Assembly (NCBI RefSeq): GCF_014646095.1
Contig: NZ_BMMU01000012.1
Span: forward strand, 124,001 to 188,000
Length of the DNA: 64,000 nucleotides
Reading direction: 5' to 3'
Source of the DNA: Streptomyces lacrimifluminis
GTDB lineage: Bacteria; Actinomycetota; Actinomycetes; Streptomycetales; Streptomycetaceae
Positions 43,331-52,697 of this stretch are shown piece by piece. The translations under genes and the position numbers were made by a program. The first letter of the stretch is position 1. Each line of letters starts with the position of its first letter. A model generated the notes under the pieces. The model was not told the origin of the DNA, ran no database searches, and saw only the letters and a program-made list of their open reading frames with translations.

Positions 43331-44536
43331 ATGGCGCGACTCGCCCAGACCGCCGGTCTGACCGACATCCAGCAGGAAATCCTGTCCACGGTGCGGGACT
43401 TCGTGGACAAGGAGATCATCCCGGTCGCGACCGAGCTGGAGCACCGCGACGAGTACCCGCAAGCGATCGTCGACGGCCTCAAGGAGTTGGGCCTGTTCGG
43501 CCTGATGATCCCCGAGGAGTACGGCGGTCTTGGCGAGTCGCTCCTGACGTACGCGCTGTGCGTCGAGGAGATCGCGCGTGGCTGGATGTCCGTCTCCGGG
43601 ATCATCAACACGCACTTCATCGTGGCGTACATGCTCAAGCAGCACGGCACGCAGGAACAGAAGGACCACTTCCTGCCGAGGATGGCGGCGGGCGACACCC
43701 GCGGCGCCTTCTCGATGTCGGAGCCGGCGCTCGGCTCGGACGTGTCGGCCATCACCTCCAAGGCGGTCCAGGACGGCGACGAGTACGTCCTCAACGGCCA
43801 GAAGATGTGGCTGACGAACGGCGGAACGTCCAACCTGGTCGCCGTACTCGTCCGAAGTGACGAAGGACACCCGGAGGGGACCGCGCCCCACAAGTCGATG
43901 ACCACCTTCCTGGTCGAGAAGGAGCCGGGCTTCGGTGAGGTCCGGCCCGGGCTCACCATCCCGGGGAAGATCGACAAGATGGGCTACAAGGGCGTCGATA
44001 CCACCGAACTCATCATGGACGGACTGCGAATTCCGGCCAATCGTGTTCTCGGTGGCACCACCGGCCGGGGCTTTTACCAAATGATGGACGGCGTTGAGGT
44101 GGGACGCGTCAATGTGGCGGCGCGTGGCTGCGGCGTCGCTCAGCGTGCGTTCGAACTGGGTGTCCAGTACGCCCAGCAACGGCACACTTTCGGCAAACCG
44201 ATCGCCCAGCACCAGGCGATCCAGTTCAAGCTGGCCGAGATGGCTACCAAGGTCGAGGCCGCCCATGCGATGATGGTGAACGCGGCACGCAAAAAGGACT
44301 CCGGTGAGCGAAACGACCTCGAAGCGGGGATGGCGAAGTACCTCGCCTCCGAGTACTGCAAGGAGGTCGTGGAAGACGCCTTCCGGATCCACGGCGGCTA
44401 CGGCTTCTCCAAGGAGTACGAGATCGAGCGCCTCTACCGCGAGGCTCCGATGCTGCTGATCGGCGAAGGTACCGCCGAGATCCAGAAAATGATCATCGGG
44501 CGAAGGTTGCTCGAAGAGTATCGATTCCAGGGCTGA
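43331..44536 (+). CDS. Acyl-CoA dehydrogenase, probable methylsuccinyl-CoA dehydrogenase
   Basis: A 401-residue FAD acyl-CoA dehydrogenase. It has the N-terminal helical domain, then FSMSEPALGSDVSAITSKA and WLTNGGTSN around FAD, and a C-terminal helical bundle with RHTFGKPIAQHQAIQFKLAEM, HGGYGFSKEYEIERLYREAP (catalytic Glu in YREAP) and LLIGEGTAEIQKMIIGR. Operon position implies oxidation of methylsuccinyl-CoA to mesaconyl-CoA. Alphaproteobacterial Mcd is about 550 residues with an N-terminal extension. This form is the short one. Last gene of the pathway block. A 169-bp gap follows. Confidence 0.88.
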   Translation: MARLAQTAGLTDIQQEILSTVRDFVDKEIIPVATELEHRDEYPQAIVDGLKELGLFGLMIPEEYGGLGESLLTYALCVEEIARGWMSVSGIINTHFIVAYMLKQHGTQEQKDHFLPRMAAGDTRGAFSMSEPALGSDVSAITSKAVQDGDEYVLNGQKMWLTNGGTSNLVAVLVRSDEGHPEGTAPHKSMTTFLVEKEPGFGEVRPGLTIPGKIDKMGYKGVDTTELIMDGLRIPANRVLGGTTGRGFYQMMDGVEVGRVNVAARGCGVAQRAFELGVQYAQQRHTFGKPIAQHQAIQFKLAEMATKVEAAHAMMVNAARKKDSGERNDLEAGMAKYLASEYCKEVVEDAFRIHGGYGFSKEYEIERLYREAPMLLIGEGTAEIQKMIIGRRLLEEYRFQG

Positions 44537-44705
44537 TTGTTCTTTTCGGGGTGTTTTGTTCGAGAACAACATCACACCCCGTCAGCGCTCTTCAGCCGCC
44601 GACTCCGCTTCCTGGCTTACCCAGTTGTGGCGGCGAGCCGCTACGATCGACGGAAAGCCGCCGTCCCCTGATACAGCGCGGCATCATCCGCTACGAAGGT
44701 CATCC

Positions 44706-45362
44706 ATGCCCCACAGCCAAACCTCTGCACCTCGCGACAGCCTGGCAGGCGTACGCCTGGCGCGCGGAGCATCGCCGTGGCTCCTCCCGACCGTCGCCAC
44801 CGCAGCCCTCAGCCTGGTACGCGCGCGCAAGTCCGGCGCCGCCAAGGCCGTGGCCGTACCCGCCACCGCGCTGGCGGCGGGCATGCTGTGGTTCTTCCGC
44901 GACCCCGAGCGCGAGATCACCCAGGGCCGGGTCATCTCGCCCGCCGACGGCGTGGTCCAGAGCATCATGCCCTGGAAGGACGGCCGTACCCGCGTCGCGA
45001 TCTTCATGAGCCCGCTCAACGTACACGTCAACCGCGCGCCCCTCTCCGGCACGGTGACGTCCGTCGAGCACATCCCCGGCGGGTTCGTTCCGGCGTTCAA
45101 CAAGGAGAGCGAGAACAACGAGAGAGTTGTCTGGCACTTCGACACCGAGCTCGGTGACATCGAGATGATCCAGATCGCCGGTGCGGTCGCTCGCCGCATC
45201 GTCCCGTACGTTCCGCAGGGCACGAAGGTCGAGCAGGGCGACCGGATCGGCCTGATCCGCTTCGGCTCGCGCGTCGACATCTATCTCCCCGAGGGTGTCG
45301 AGGTCGCGGTCGAGGTCGGCCAGAAGACGGTGGCAGGGGTGACTCGCATTGACCGTGATTGA
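44706..45362 (+). CDS. psd: Phosphatidylserine decarboxylase
   Basis: A 218-residue pyruvoyl enzyme that makes phosphatidylethanolamine from phosphatidylserine. MLWFFRDPEREI and SPADGVVQSI open the conserved core, and MSPLNVHVNRAPLSG carries the catalytic His. IRFGSRVDIYLP contains the Gly187-Ser188 self-cleavage site that creates the pyruvoyl group. A hydrophobic N-terminal helix (about 23-60) fits membrane binding. The short actinobacterial form lacks the LGST motif of E. coli but keeps GS. It overlaps pssA by 14 bp and begins an operon with it. Confidence 0.93.
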   Translation: MPHSQTSAPRDSLAGVRLARGASPWLLPTVATAALSLVRARKSGAAKAVAVPATALAAGMLWFFRDPEREITQGRVISPADGVVQSIMPWKDGRTRVAIFMSPLNVHVNRAPLSGTVTSVEHIPGGFVPAFNKESENNERVVWHFDTELGDIEMIQIAGAVARRIVPYVPQGTKVEQGDRIGLIRFGSRVDIYLPEGVEVAVEVGQKTVAGVTRIDRD

Positions 45363-46200
45363 TCCCGAGACCCAGTGGGTGCCGGAGGCCGACGAGGTGG
45401 GTGACGACGAGGAGGAGATGCCTCTTTCTCTCCGCCTCTCAATAGCGGACACCCTCACCCTCGGCAACGCCACCTGTGGCTTCATGGCGGTGTACTTCAC
45501 CACCACGGGCATCCTGATCCCGCACCTCACCGGCAGTGACGAGTCGGGCATGGCTCGTCACTCGGCGGCGACCGCGGTGATCCTGATGCTCTGCGCGGCG
45601 GTCTTCGACCTCTTCGACGGTCTGGTCGCCCGCAAGCTGCGCTCCTCCCCCATGGGCGCCGAGCTGGACAACCTCTCCGACCTGATCAGCTTCGGTCTCG
45701 CGCCGGCGTACTTCGTGCTGGTGTACGGCATGGTCGCGGACGACGCGTACCAGAAGGTGGCGGCGGTCGGCGCGATCGTCGTCCTGCTCGCCGTGGTGCT
45801 GAGGCTCGCGAGATTCTCGTGCGTGACGGTGAAGGACGGCACCTTCCAGGGCATGCCGAGTCCCTTCGGCGCCCTGACGGTCGTCTCGATCGTGCTCCTG
45901 GAGCTGCCGTTCGTGGCCACGCTCATGGCCATCGTCGGCACCGCCTGGCTGATGGTGAGCCGGGTCGAGTACCCGAAGCCGCGGGGTCCGCTCGCGATCG
46001 CGATGATCGCCTGGATCGTCTCCGGAATGGGCCTCCTGGCGGCCTGGGCCTTCGACGCCCCCGGCGGCCAGCTCCTCCTCCAGACCGGCTGCGCCCTGCA
46101 GCTCGTCCTGGGCGCGGTGATCCCGCTCTTCGCCACGGCCCGCCGTGTGAACAACTTCCGCGGCAACCGCCGCGAGGCACGGGCGGCACAGCTGCCGTAG
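45349..46200 (+). CDS. pssA: CDP-diacylglycerol-serine O-phosphatidyltransferase
   Basis: A 283-residue membrane enzyme that joins CDP-diacylglycerol and serine to phosphatidylserine, the substrate for the psd product upstream. The CDP-alcohol phosphotransferase signature DG-x2-AR-x8-G-x3-D-x3-D is exact (DLFDGLVARKLRSSPMGAEL then DNLSD). About seven membrane helices follow an acidic N-terminus. The start is probably TTG at 45349 behind CAGGGG, overlapping psd by 14 bp. GTG 45355 is an alternative. Followed by a very strong terminator. Confidence 0.92.
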   Translation: MTVIDPETQWVPEADEVGDDEEEMPLSLRLSIADTLTLGNATCGFMAVYFTTTGILIPHLTGSDESGMARHSAATAVILMLCAAVFDLFDGLVARKLRSSPMGAELDNLSDLISFGLAPAYFVLVYGMVADDAYQKVAAVGAIVVLLAVVLRLARFSCVTVKDGTFQGMPSPFGALTVVSIVLLELPFVATLMAIVGTAWLMVSRVEYPKPRGPLAIAMIAWIVSGMGLLAAWAFDAPGGQLLLQTGCALQLVLGAVIPLFATARRVNNFRGNRREARAAQLP

Positions 46201-46202
46201 CA

Positions 46203-46264
46203 CCCGCGCACAACGCGGAGGGCCCCGAACCGGACGGTTCGGGGCCCTCCGCGTTGTGTGCGGG
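46203..46264. terminator. Long bidirectional terminator
   Basis: A near-perfect hairpin of about 28 bp (arm begins CGCACAACGCGGAGGGCCCC) with a four-base loop GGAC, between convergent pssA (+) and the binding-protein gene (-). One G-T pair interrupts it. Confidence 0.85.
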
Positions 46265-46275
46265 CTTCCTCGGGC

Positions 46276-47547
46276 TCACGCGCCCGGCGAGTAGCCCTCC
46301 GCGACGGACGACGCCTCGGACTCCCGTACGACCTTCATGCCTCCTGTCACGCCCTTGTCGGGCTGGAGGATCACGCTCTCCTTGGAGGAGGGGGCCTTCG
46401 GGTCGGTGAAGTCCTGCGGGCTGCCGAAGCCGACGTCGAACGCGTCGATCGTCAGCAGGGCCTTGTCCACGCCCTCGCGGGTGAGGTCCTTGTCGGCGCA
46501 GGCCTTCTTCAGTGCCTCGCCGAAGACGGAGGCCGCCGACCAGCCGGCCACCACACCGTTGTCGAGCGAGTCGCTCGGGTACGCGGCCCGGTAGTCGGCC
46601 ACGAGTTTCTTCGCCTGCGGGGTGTCCGCCCCGATGGGCAGAGAGGGTGAGGCGACCCAGTAGTTCGCGGACAGGGCCGGGCCCGCCTGGGTGGCCAGGA
46701 GCTGCGGGGCGAAGGCCGAGTTGTTGCCGATGACGGGAACGTTGAAGCCGCCGGCCGCTGCCACGCCGACCAGCGAGGCGGCCTGGCGCGGGCCGGCGCT
46801 GATCACGACCGCCTTGACGCCCGCCTGTTTCAACGCGGCGACCTGGGCGGTCATGTCGTTGTCGGTCGGCTTGATCTTCTGCTCGACGATCGTCAGCCCC
46901 GACTTCTCCGCCATGTACTCGGCACCGGCCAGGGCGCTCTCCCCGTAGTCCCCCTCGAAGTAGACATGACCGATCTTGTCGCCCTTCTTGATCCCCTTCT
47001 CATTGATCAGGAAGTCGATGGCATTGATCGTCTCAACGTCGTACGTTGACCCGATCACGCGTATGTACGGACTGCCGAGCAGCGACGCCGCCCAGGCCTG
47101 CGGCAGCACCAGGACCTTGTCCTGGCCGTCGATGCGCTGTTTCACCGCCGCGACGAACGGCGAGCCGATGAACTGGGCGAAGCCCAGCACCTTCGGTGCC
47201 AGCTCCGTGTAGCCGGAGACGGCCTTCTGCGGGTCGTAGCCGTGGTCGCGGACCGTCAGGGCCACCTGACGGCCGCAGACGCCTCCGGCGGCGTTCAGCT
47301 GCTTCACGTACAGCTGCTGGGCCTGGGTGACGCTCTTGCCGAGGGTCGCGTAGACCCCGGTCATGTCCGTGAGCGCGCCGAGCGTGATCGTCTTGGCGGA
47401 CACTCCCACGTCGGTCTTGACGCCGCCCGCCGAGGCCGAACCGTTGTCGCCCCCGTCGTCGTCCTTGGCCTTGGAACTGCATCCGGCCACGGCGAGCAGC
47501 ACGGCGAGCGCGCCCGCGGCGGCTCGGGCCGCATTTCTCCTGGTCAT
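46276..47547 (-). CDS. ABC transporter substrate-binding lipoprotein (branched-chain amino acid/amide type)
   Basis: A 423-residue periplasmic-binding-type lipoprotein. The signal is MTRRNAARAAAGALAVLLAV followed by the lipobox AGCS, then a polar linker. The mature part is a type I Leu/Ile/Val-binding fold (ITLGALTDMTGVYATLGKSV, AAGGVCGRQVALTVRDHGYD). It captures amino acids, amides or related solutes outside the membrane for the Liv permeases encoded behind it. Stop and start overlap with the LivM gene by ATGA. First gene product of the cluster in position but not in transcription, since the operon reads from LivF. Confidence 0.88.
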   Translation of the reverse strand: MTRRNAARAAAGALAVLLAVAGCSSKAKDDDGGDNGSASAGGVKTDVGVSAKTITLGALTDMTGVYATLGKSVTQAQQLYVKQLNAAGGVCGRQVALTVRDHGYDPQKAVSGYTELAPKVLGFAQFIGSPFVAAVKQRIDGQDKVLVLPQAWAASLLGSPYIRVIGSTYDVETINAIDFLINEKGIKKGDKIGHVYFEGDYGESALAGAEYMAEKSGLTIVEQKIKPTDNDMTAQVAALKQAGVKAVVISAGPRQAASLVGVAAAGGFNVPVIGNNSAFAPQLLATQAGPALSANYWVASPSLPIGADTPQAKKLVADYRAAYPSDSLDNGVVAGWSAASVFGEALKKACADKDLTREGVDKALLTIDAFDVGFGSPQDFTDPKAPSSKESVILQPDKGVTGGMKVVRESEASSVAEGYSPGA

Positions 47548-48644
47548 CGTTCCTCCCCTGGTTTGCGTCCGAAGCGGCGCCGGGCGGCCACCCTGACCAG
47601 CCCGCCCGGCAGGAAGAGCACCACCGCCACGATGGCGGCGCCGTACAGGTACCGGGACGCCTCGCCAGGTGCGATCCCGCCCGTGCCCGGGGCGGAGACC
47701 AGCGGCAGGGCGTCGCTGTAGCGGGTCAGCAGCTGCGGCAGCAGCGAGACGAAGGCCGCGCCGACCACCGCCCCGGAGACCGAGCCGAGCCCACCGATGA
47801 CGATCATGGCGAGGTACTCCAGCGAGAGCGTGATGCCGAAGTAATCGGGCACGGTCCGCTGGAAGACGAGGGCGAGCAGTACGCCGGCCAGCCCCGCGTA
47901 CATCGAGGACAGGACGAAGACGGCGGCACGGTAGCGGGCCACGGGCACCCCGATCACCCCGGCGGCGATGCGGTGGTCGCGGATGGCGTTCATGGCCCGT
48001 CCCGGCCGTCCGCGCAGGACGCCACGGGCGAACAGCGCGCCCCCGAGCAGGAGGACGAGTCCGGCGTACCAGAGCTTCTCGGCGGAGCCGAACGGCACGT
48101 TCGCGACGAGGAGTTCACGGTCGTCGAAGGTCAGGCCGAAGAGGCTCAGTGGCGGTACGTCACGGCCGTTGAAGCCGCCGGTGAGGTCGCGGGCGTTGAA
48201 CAGGACATGCTGGCCGATGAAGATCAGGGCGATGGTCGCGATGCCGAGGTAGGGGCCGCGCAGGCGCCCGGCGATCGGGCTGAACAGCCCTCCCGCACCG
48301 CCCGCGACCAGCGTGGCCAGCACGACCGCGAGCCAGGTGGGCAGCCCGAGCCCGGTCAGCCCGTCGCCCCCGTCCGCGGCGAACACGCAGTAGCTGTAGG
48401 CGCCGACCGCGAGGAAGAAGGCGTGGCCCATGGAGAGCTGGCCGGTGGCGCCGGTGAGGAGGTTGATGCCGATGGCGCCGATCGCGGCGGCCATGGCGAA
48501 CAGGCCGGCCTGGAGCCAGAAGCGGTCCAGGTAGAACGGGAGGGCGAGGAGCAGGAGGGCGCCCGCTGCGGCCGTGCAGGTACGCGCGGCCGGCCGGCGG
48601 AGCACGCGCCGGGGCTTGGCCTGGGTGGCGAGGAGGTCAGACAC
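47544..48644 (-). CDS. livM: Branched-chain amino acid ABC permease (LivM)
   Basis: A 366-residue permease with about ten membrane helices. The family loop is LTGATGQLSMGHAFFLAVGA near the start, and EYLAMIVIGGLGSVSGAVVGA carries the EAA-like coupling site that contacts the ATPase. The C-terminus is basic (ARRRFGRKPGEER). It pairs with LivH to form the channel. The GTG at 48644 follows AAGGAGCC and lies inside the end of livH (8-bp overlap). Confidence 0.9.
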   Translation of the reverse strand: MSDLLATQAKPRRVLRRPAARTCTAAAGALLLLALPFYLDRFWLQAGLFAMAAAIGAIGINLLTGATGQLSMGHAFFLAVGAYSYCVFAADGGDGLTGLGLPTWLAVVLATLVAGGAGGLFSPIAGRLRGPYLGIATIALIFIGQHVLFNARDLTGGFNGRDVPPLSLFGLTFDDRELLVANVPFGSAEKLWYAGLVLLLGGALFARGVLRGRPGRAMNAIRDHRIAAGVIGVPVARYRAAVFVLSSMYAGLAGVLLALVFQRTVPDYFGITLSLEYLAMIVIGGLGSVSGAVVGAAFVSLLPQLLTRYSDALPLVSAPGTGGIAPGEASRYLYGAAIVAVVLFLPGGLVRVAARRRFGRKPGEER

Positions 48645-49527
48645 GGGCCGGCTCCTTCGTGCCGAAGAGCCCGGCGGGCCGGACGAGCAGGATCGCGACC
48701 ATGACCAGATAGGGCGCGAGGTCACCGAGACCCCGGCCCATGAAGGCGAGGTCGCTCTGGTAGCCGGTGGCGAGGGACTCGGTGACGCCGACCACCAGGC
48801 CGCCGACGAGGGCACCGGTCGTGGAGTCGAGGCCGCCGAGTATGGCGGCCGGGAAGGCCTTGAACGCGGCGAGGGAGGTGGCCCGTTCGAGACCCGGGGT
48901 CGGGAAGACGGTGAGGAAGAGGGCGGCGACGGCCGCGAGTCCGCCCGCGACGGCCCAGGCGCCGAGCGACACCCGGCCCAGCCTGACGCCCATGAGGGCG
49001 GCCGTCTCCGGGCTCTCGGCCGCCGCGCGCATCGCCACGCCCCAGCTGGTGTACCGGAAGGCGAGCAGGAAGACGGTGATGAGCAGGGCCGCGGCGACGA
49101 AGGCGGCGATCCGGGTGTGCGCGAGCGAGATCGGGCCGAGGGTGAGGACCGCGTCGCCCCAGGGGTCGCCGAGCGCGAGGACGTCCGTACCGAGCCGCCG
49201 GGTGAGTTCGGTGGTCAGCAGGATGTCGACGCCGATGGTGACGATGGCCAGCACACTGTGGTCACCGCCCCGGGCGCGGCGCATCACCAGGAACTCCACG
49301 GCCGCGCCGATGAGCGCGGCACCGGCGATTCCCGCGAGCAGCGCCGGCCAGAAGCCGATGTCGTCGTGGAGGGAGGCGGTGACGTAGCCGCCCGCGAGCA
49401 GCAGTGAGGCGTGCGCGAAGTTGACGACCTCCGTGGCCCGGAAGATCACGACGAAGCCGAGGGCGATGAGGGCGTAGACGCTGCCCATGGAGATGCCGTT
49501 GAGGAGCAGCTCGGCGAAGGTGCTCAT
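48637..49527 (-). CDS. livH: Branched-chain amino acid ABC permease (LivH)
   Basis: A 296-residue permease with about eight helices. LLLNGISMGSVYALIALGFV at the N-terminus and GGLDSTTGALVGGLVVGVTE in the C-terminal third are LivH hallmarks. Forms the transmembrane channel with LivM. The start overlaps the LivG stop (ATGA 49524-49527), so the order of translation is LivF, LivG, LivH, LivM, binding protein. Confidence 0.9.
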   Translation of the reverse strand: MSTFAELLLNGISMGSVYALIALGFVVIFRATEVVNFAHASLLLAGGYVTASLHDDIGFWPALLAGIAGAALIGAAVEFLVMRRARGGDHSVLAIVTIGVDILLTTELTRRLGTDVLALGDPWGDAVLTLGPISLAHTRIAAFVAAALLITVFLLAFRYTSWGVAMRAAAESPETAALMGVRLGRVSLGAWAVAGGLAAVAALFLTVFPTPGLERATSLAAFKAFPAAILGGLDSTTGALVGGLVVGVTESLATGYQSDLAFMGRGLGDLAPYLVMVAILLVRPAGLFGTKEPARV

Positions 49528-50339
49528 GGCGTGGCCTCCTCACCGAGATAGGCCCGTACGACGTCCGGGTCGTTCTGTACGTCCGCCGGGGCCCCGTCCG
49601 CGATCAGCCGGCCGAAGTCCAGGACCGTGACCGTGTCCGCGAGTCTCATCACCACCCCCATGTCGTGCTCCACCAGGACGATCGAGATGCCGAGGCTGTC
49701 GCGGACCCCGGCGATGACGGCCGCGACCCGGCGCCGTTCGTCGGCGGTCATCCCGGCCACCGGTTCGTCGAGGAGCAGCAGCCGTGGCTCCATGCACAGG
49801 GCCCGGGCGAGTTCCGCGAGTTTCTGCTGCCCGTAGGGCAGGGAGCCGGCTGGGCGTCCCAGGTACTCCTCCAGACCGACGAACTCGGCGATCTCCCGCA
49901 CGCGCGCGCGGTGTCGGCGTTCCTCGTGCGCCGCCGACGGCAGCCGGAGTCCGGCGGCGACGAAGCCGGTCCTGGTCAGCCGGTGGCGGCCGAGCAGCAG
50001 GCTGTCCTCGACGGTGGCGTGGGGCGGCAGGGCGAGGTTCTGGAAGATACGGGCGACTCCGAGGCCGGCGATGCTGTGCGGGGACATGCCGGTCAGCTCG
50101 TGCTCGCCGAAGCGGACGCTGCCGGAGGTGGCCCGGTAGACACCGGACAGGACGTTGAAGCAGGTGGACTTGCCCGCGCCGTTGGGACCGATCAGGGCGT
50201 GGACGGTGCCGGGGCGGACCGTGAAGGTGACGTCGTCGAGGGCGAGGAGGCCGGCGAAGCGGACGGTGAGGTGATCAACGTTGAGGGAGGGCACGGCACG
50301 GTCGTCAATGGTGGACGTCGGCCCGTCAACTCTGGTCAA
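49524..50339 (-). CDS. livG: Branched-chain amino acid ABC ATPase (LivG)
   Basis: A 271-residue ATPase. Walker A is GPNGAGKST (about 52-60), the signature is LPYGQQKLAELARAL (a variant of LSGGQ usual for LivG) and Walker B is LLLLDEPVAGMT, followed by the H-loop VLVEHDM. ATP binding and hydrolysis power the LivHM channel. TTG at 50339 is the best start, with GGGAGA upstream. GTG at about 50294 would drop only the variable N-terminal tail. Six bases separate it from livF. Confidence 0.9.
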   Translation of the reverse strand: MTRVDGPTSTIDDRAVPSLNVDHLTVRFAGLLALDDVTFTVRPGTVHALIGPNGAGKSTCFNVLSGVYRATSGSVRFGEHELTGMSPHSIAGLGVARIFQNLALPPHATVEDSLLLGRHRLTRTGFVAAGLRLPSAAHEERRHRARVREIAEFVGLEEYLGRPAGSLPYGQQKLAELARALCMEPRLLLLDEPVAGMTADERRRVAAVIAGVRDSLGISIVLVEHDMGVVMRLADTVTVLDFGRLIADGAPADVQNDPDVVRAYLGEEATP

Positions 50340-50345
50340 TGTGGA

Positions 50346-51236
50346 TCAACTCTCCCATCTGGTCAACCTCGGCATGGACGGCGTCAACCCGGGTACGTCC
50401 GCCGCCGCGTCCTCGTCCACCACGCCCAGATAGCGGCGCCGTACCTCGTCGGAGGCGGCGAGTTCCGCGCTGGGGCCGGAGAGGGTGACCTCGCCGACCT
50501 CCAGGACGTACGCCCGGGTGGCCAGCCGAAGGGCCAGCGCTGCGTTCTGTTCGACGAGCAGGACGGAGGTGCCCTGGGCGTTGATCTCGCGCACGGTGTC
50601 GGCGATGCGCGCGGCCATCAGCGGGGCCAGACCGAGCGACGGCTCATCGAGGAGCAGGACCTTGGGGGCGGCCATGAGGGCACGCGCGACGGCCAGCATC
50701 TGCTGCTCGCCGCCCGACAGCAGCCCGGCGCGCTGCTGGGCGCGCTCGGCGAGGACGGGGAACAGTTCGTGCACGCGGCGCAGGGCGGCGGCCCGTTCCA
50801 CGCGTCCACCGCTCGCGCCGAGGGCTCCGGCGCGCAGATTGTCGGCGACGGTCATCCGGGCGAACACGCGCCGCCCTTCCGGCACTTGGGACACCCCGGC
50901 GGCCACCACCCGGTCGGGGGCGAGCCCGTCGATGCGGCGTCCGCCGAGCGTGACGGTGCCGCCGGTCGTCGCTCCGCCCTGGAAGGAGAGGGTGCGGCTG
51001 ATGGCCCGCAGCAGCGTGGACTTGCCCGCGCCGTTGCCGCCCAGCACCGTCACGACGGCAGCCTCGGGCACCTCCAGCGACACCTGACGAAGGGCGCGCA
51101 CGGGCCCGTACCCGACCGACAGGTCCCGTACGACGAGATCGGCACCGCCCGGAGAGCCGCCCGAGGTCCCGCCCGGAGACCTGCTCGCGGAACCGCCCGG
51201 GGAGCCGCCCGGAGATCCCCTTGTTCCACCGCCCAT
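50346..51236 (-). CDS. livF: Branched-chain amino acid ABC ATPase (LivF) with Gly/Ser/Pro N-terminus
   Basis: A 296-residue ATPase. Walker A is GGNGAGKST, the signature LLSGGEQQMLAVARAL, Walker B VLLLDEPSLGLAP. A Gly/Ser/Pro-rich tail of about 30 residues, with SPGG repeated, precedes the family start (LVVRDLSVGYG) and reflects an internal DNA repeat. ATG at 51236 has GGGAGGAG upstream, so the tail is probably made. First gene of the transporter operon, divergent from the PucR-type regulator. Confidence 0.85.
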   Translation of the reverse strand: MGGGTRGSPGGSPGGSASRSPGGTSGGSPGGADLVVRDLSVGYGPVRALRQVSLEVPEAAVVTVLGGNGAGKSTLLRAISRTLSFQGGATTGGTVTLGGRRIDGLAPDRVVAAGVSQVPEGRRVFARMTVADNLRAGALGASGGRVERAAALRRVHELFPVLAERAQQRAGLLSGGEQQMLAVARALMAAPKVLLLDEPSLGLAPLMAARIADTVREINAQGTSVLLVEQNAALALRLATRAYVLEVGEVTLSGPSAELAASDEVRRRYLGVVDEDAAADVPGLTPSMPRLTRWES

Positions 51237-51432
51237 GGCGTCGCTCCTCCCGCACACCCGTCCGGTGTGGCGCTCAGCCCAGCACCGGGGCGGGCGTCCG
51301 TCCACGGGTCGCGGCCGAAAATCCGCCGAAACGTGGCCGGGGACCAGCGGACTCCGCCGCCCGTTGTGCGCGTGCACAACACTGCGTGTCAGGGGCCTGC
51401 CGAAGGGGCGCGGAGGGTGGCATCCTCCGGTC

Positions 51433-52668
51433 ATGGGACCGCGCAGAAGGCGTACGGGACATGACTGGCAGGTGCTCGCCGAGTCCTGCGCGGCGCTTCT
51501 GGAACGGGTGCCGGAGCTGGTGGACGAACATGTGCGGCAACTGTCGGAGCACTCCCCCGTCTACGGCCAGGTCCTCCCGTACGACCAGCAGTGGCGGGAG
51601 GCGGAGGAGGCGATGCGGATCGGCATCGGGACGATCTCCGCGCCCCGGGGCGCACCGCGCCGCGACCTGGAGTACGCGGAGGACGCGGGCCGGCGCCGGG
51701 CCCAGCAGGGGCTGCCGCTGGATCTGCTGGTGCACGCGTACCGGAGTGCGGGCTACCTGGTCTGGGACGCGCTGCTGGAGGGGGCGGGCGGCCAGGAGCC
51801 GGAGCGGCTCGGCGTGCTGATGCGGTCGGCGACCCTGGTGTGGTCGGCGATCGACGCACAGGCGGCGACGGCCTCGGAAGCGTACCGGGCGACCGAGATG
51901 GAGTTGCGGCGGCGTACGGACGAGCAGTTGCAGGCGTTGCTGGACGCACTGCTCGACGGTCAGGAGTCGCCGGGGCTGGCGGCCAGGGCAGCGGCGGGGC
52001 TCGATCTGCCGGAGCGGGGCGCGTACGCGGTGGTGGTGCTGCGGGCGGAGCGGCGGGACCCCCGGGAGGCCTTCCACCGGCCGTTGCGGGGCGCCGGGTA
52101 CCGGTTCGTGTGGCGGATGCGGGCCGACCGGGAGGTGGGCGTGGTGCTGCTGGGGCCCGACCAGGGGCTCGACGCGGTGGCGCAGGCGCTGAGCGGGCGG
52201 TGCTCGGGGGCGGGCGGGATCAGTCCCGTCGTACCGGGGCTGGCCGAGCTGGGGCGGGCCCGGCGGCTGGCGGAACTGGCGTTGCGTACCTGCCCGCCGG
52301 ACGCGAGCGAGGTCGTACGCCTGGATCAGCGGATGCCGACGGCCCTGGTGGTGAGCCAGCCGGAACTAGCGGACCGGCTGGTCTCGGCCGTCTTCGGCGC
52401 CCTGGTCGGGCTGGAGCCCGCCGACCGGGAGGTGCTGCTGGAGACGCTGGATGTGTGGCTGGCCTGCGAGGGGTCGGCGGGACGGGCGGCCGGGCGGCTG
52501 TACTGCCACCGCAACACGGTGTTCAACCGGCTGCGGCGGCTGGAACAGCTGACGTCCCGGTCACTGGCCAGGCCACGCGATCTGATCGAGATGACGCTGG
52601 CGCTGGACGCGTACCGGTTGTCGGGGCCGGCGGGCGCGCAGGAGGAGGCCGCGCGCCTCGCCCAGTGA
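51433..52668 (+). CDS. PucR-type helix-turn-helix regulator
   Basis: A 411-residue regulator of the CdaR/PucR family. The N-terminal RsbRD-like region is at about 1-160, the middle is a GGDEF-like or sensory domain (SPGLAARAAAGLDLPERGAY onward), and the C-terminal HTH is GRAAGRLYCHRNTVFNRLRR then LEQLTSRSLARPRDLIEM. Family members control purine, amino acid or sugar-acid catabolism. Divergence from the Liv operon across 196 bp suggests that it regulates that importer. Confidence 0.85.
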   Translation: MGPRRRRTGHDWQVLAESCAALLERVPELVDEHVRQLSEHSPVYGQVLPYDQQWREAEEAMRIGIGTISAPRGAPRRDLEYAEDAGRRRAQQGLPLDLLVHAYRSAGYLVWDALLEGAGGQEPERLGVLMRSATLVWSAIDAQAATASEAYRATEMELRRRTDEQLQALLDALLDGQESPGLAARAAAGLDLPERGAYAVVVLRAERRDPREAFHRPLRGAGYRFVWRMRADREVGVVLLGPDQGLDAVAQALSGRCSGAGGISPVVPGLAELGRARRLAELALRTCPPDASEVVRLDQRMPTALVVSQPELADRLVSAVFGALVGLEPADREVLLETLDVWLACEGSAGRAAGRLYCHRNTVFNRLRRLEQLTSRSLARPRDLIEMTLALDAYRLSGPAGAQEEAARLAQ

Positions 52669-52697
52669 CGCGGTCGGCGCCCTACGGGGCACAGACC

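Noticed and set aside
38441..44536. Part of a polyketide gene cluster because of ccr
   Set aside because: No ketosynthase or other polyketide gene is present; the neighbours are the complete ethylmalonyl-CoA pathway.
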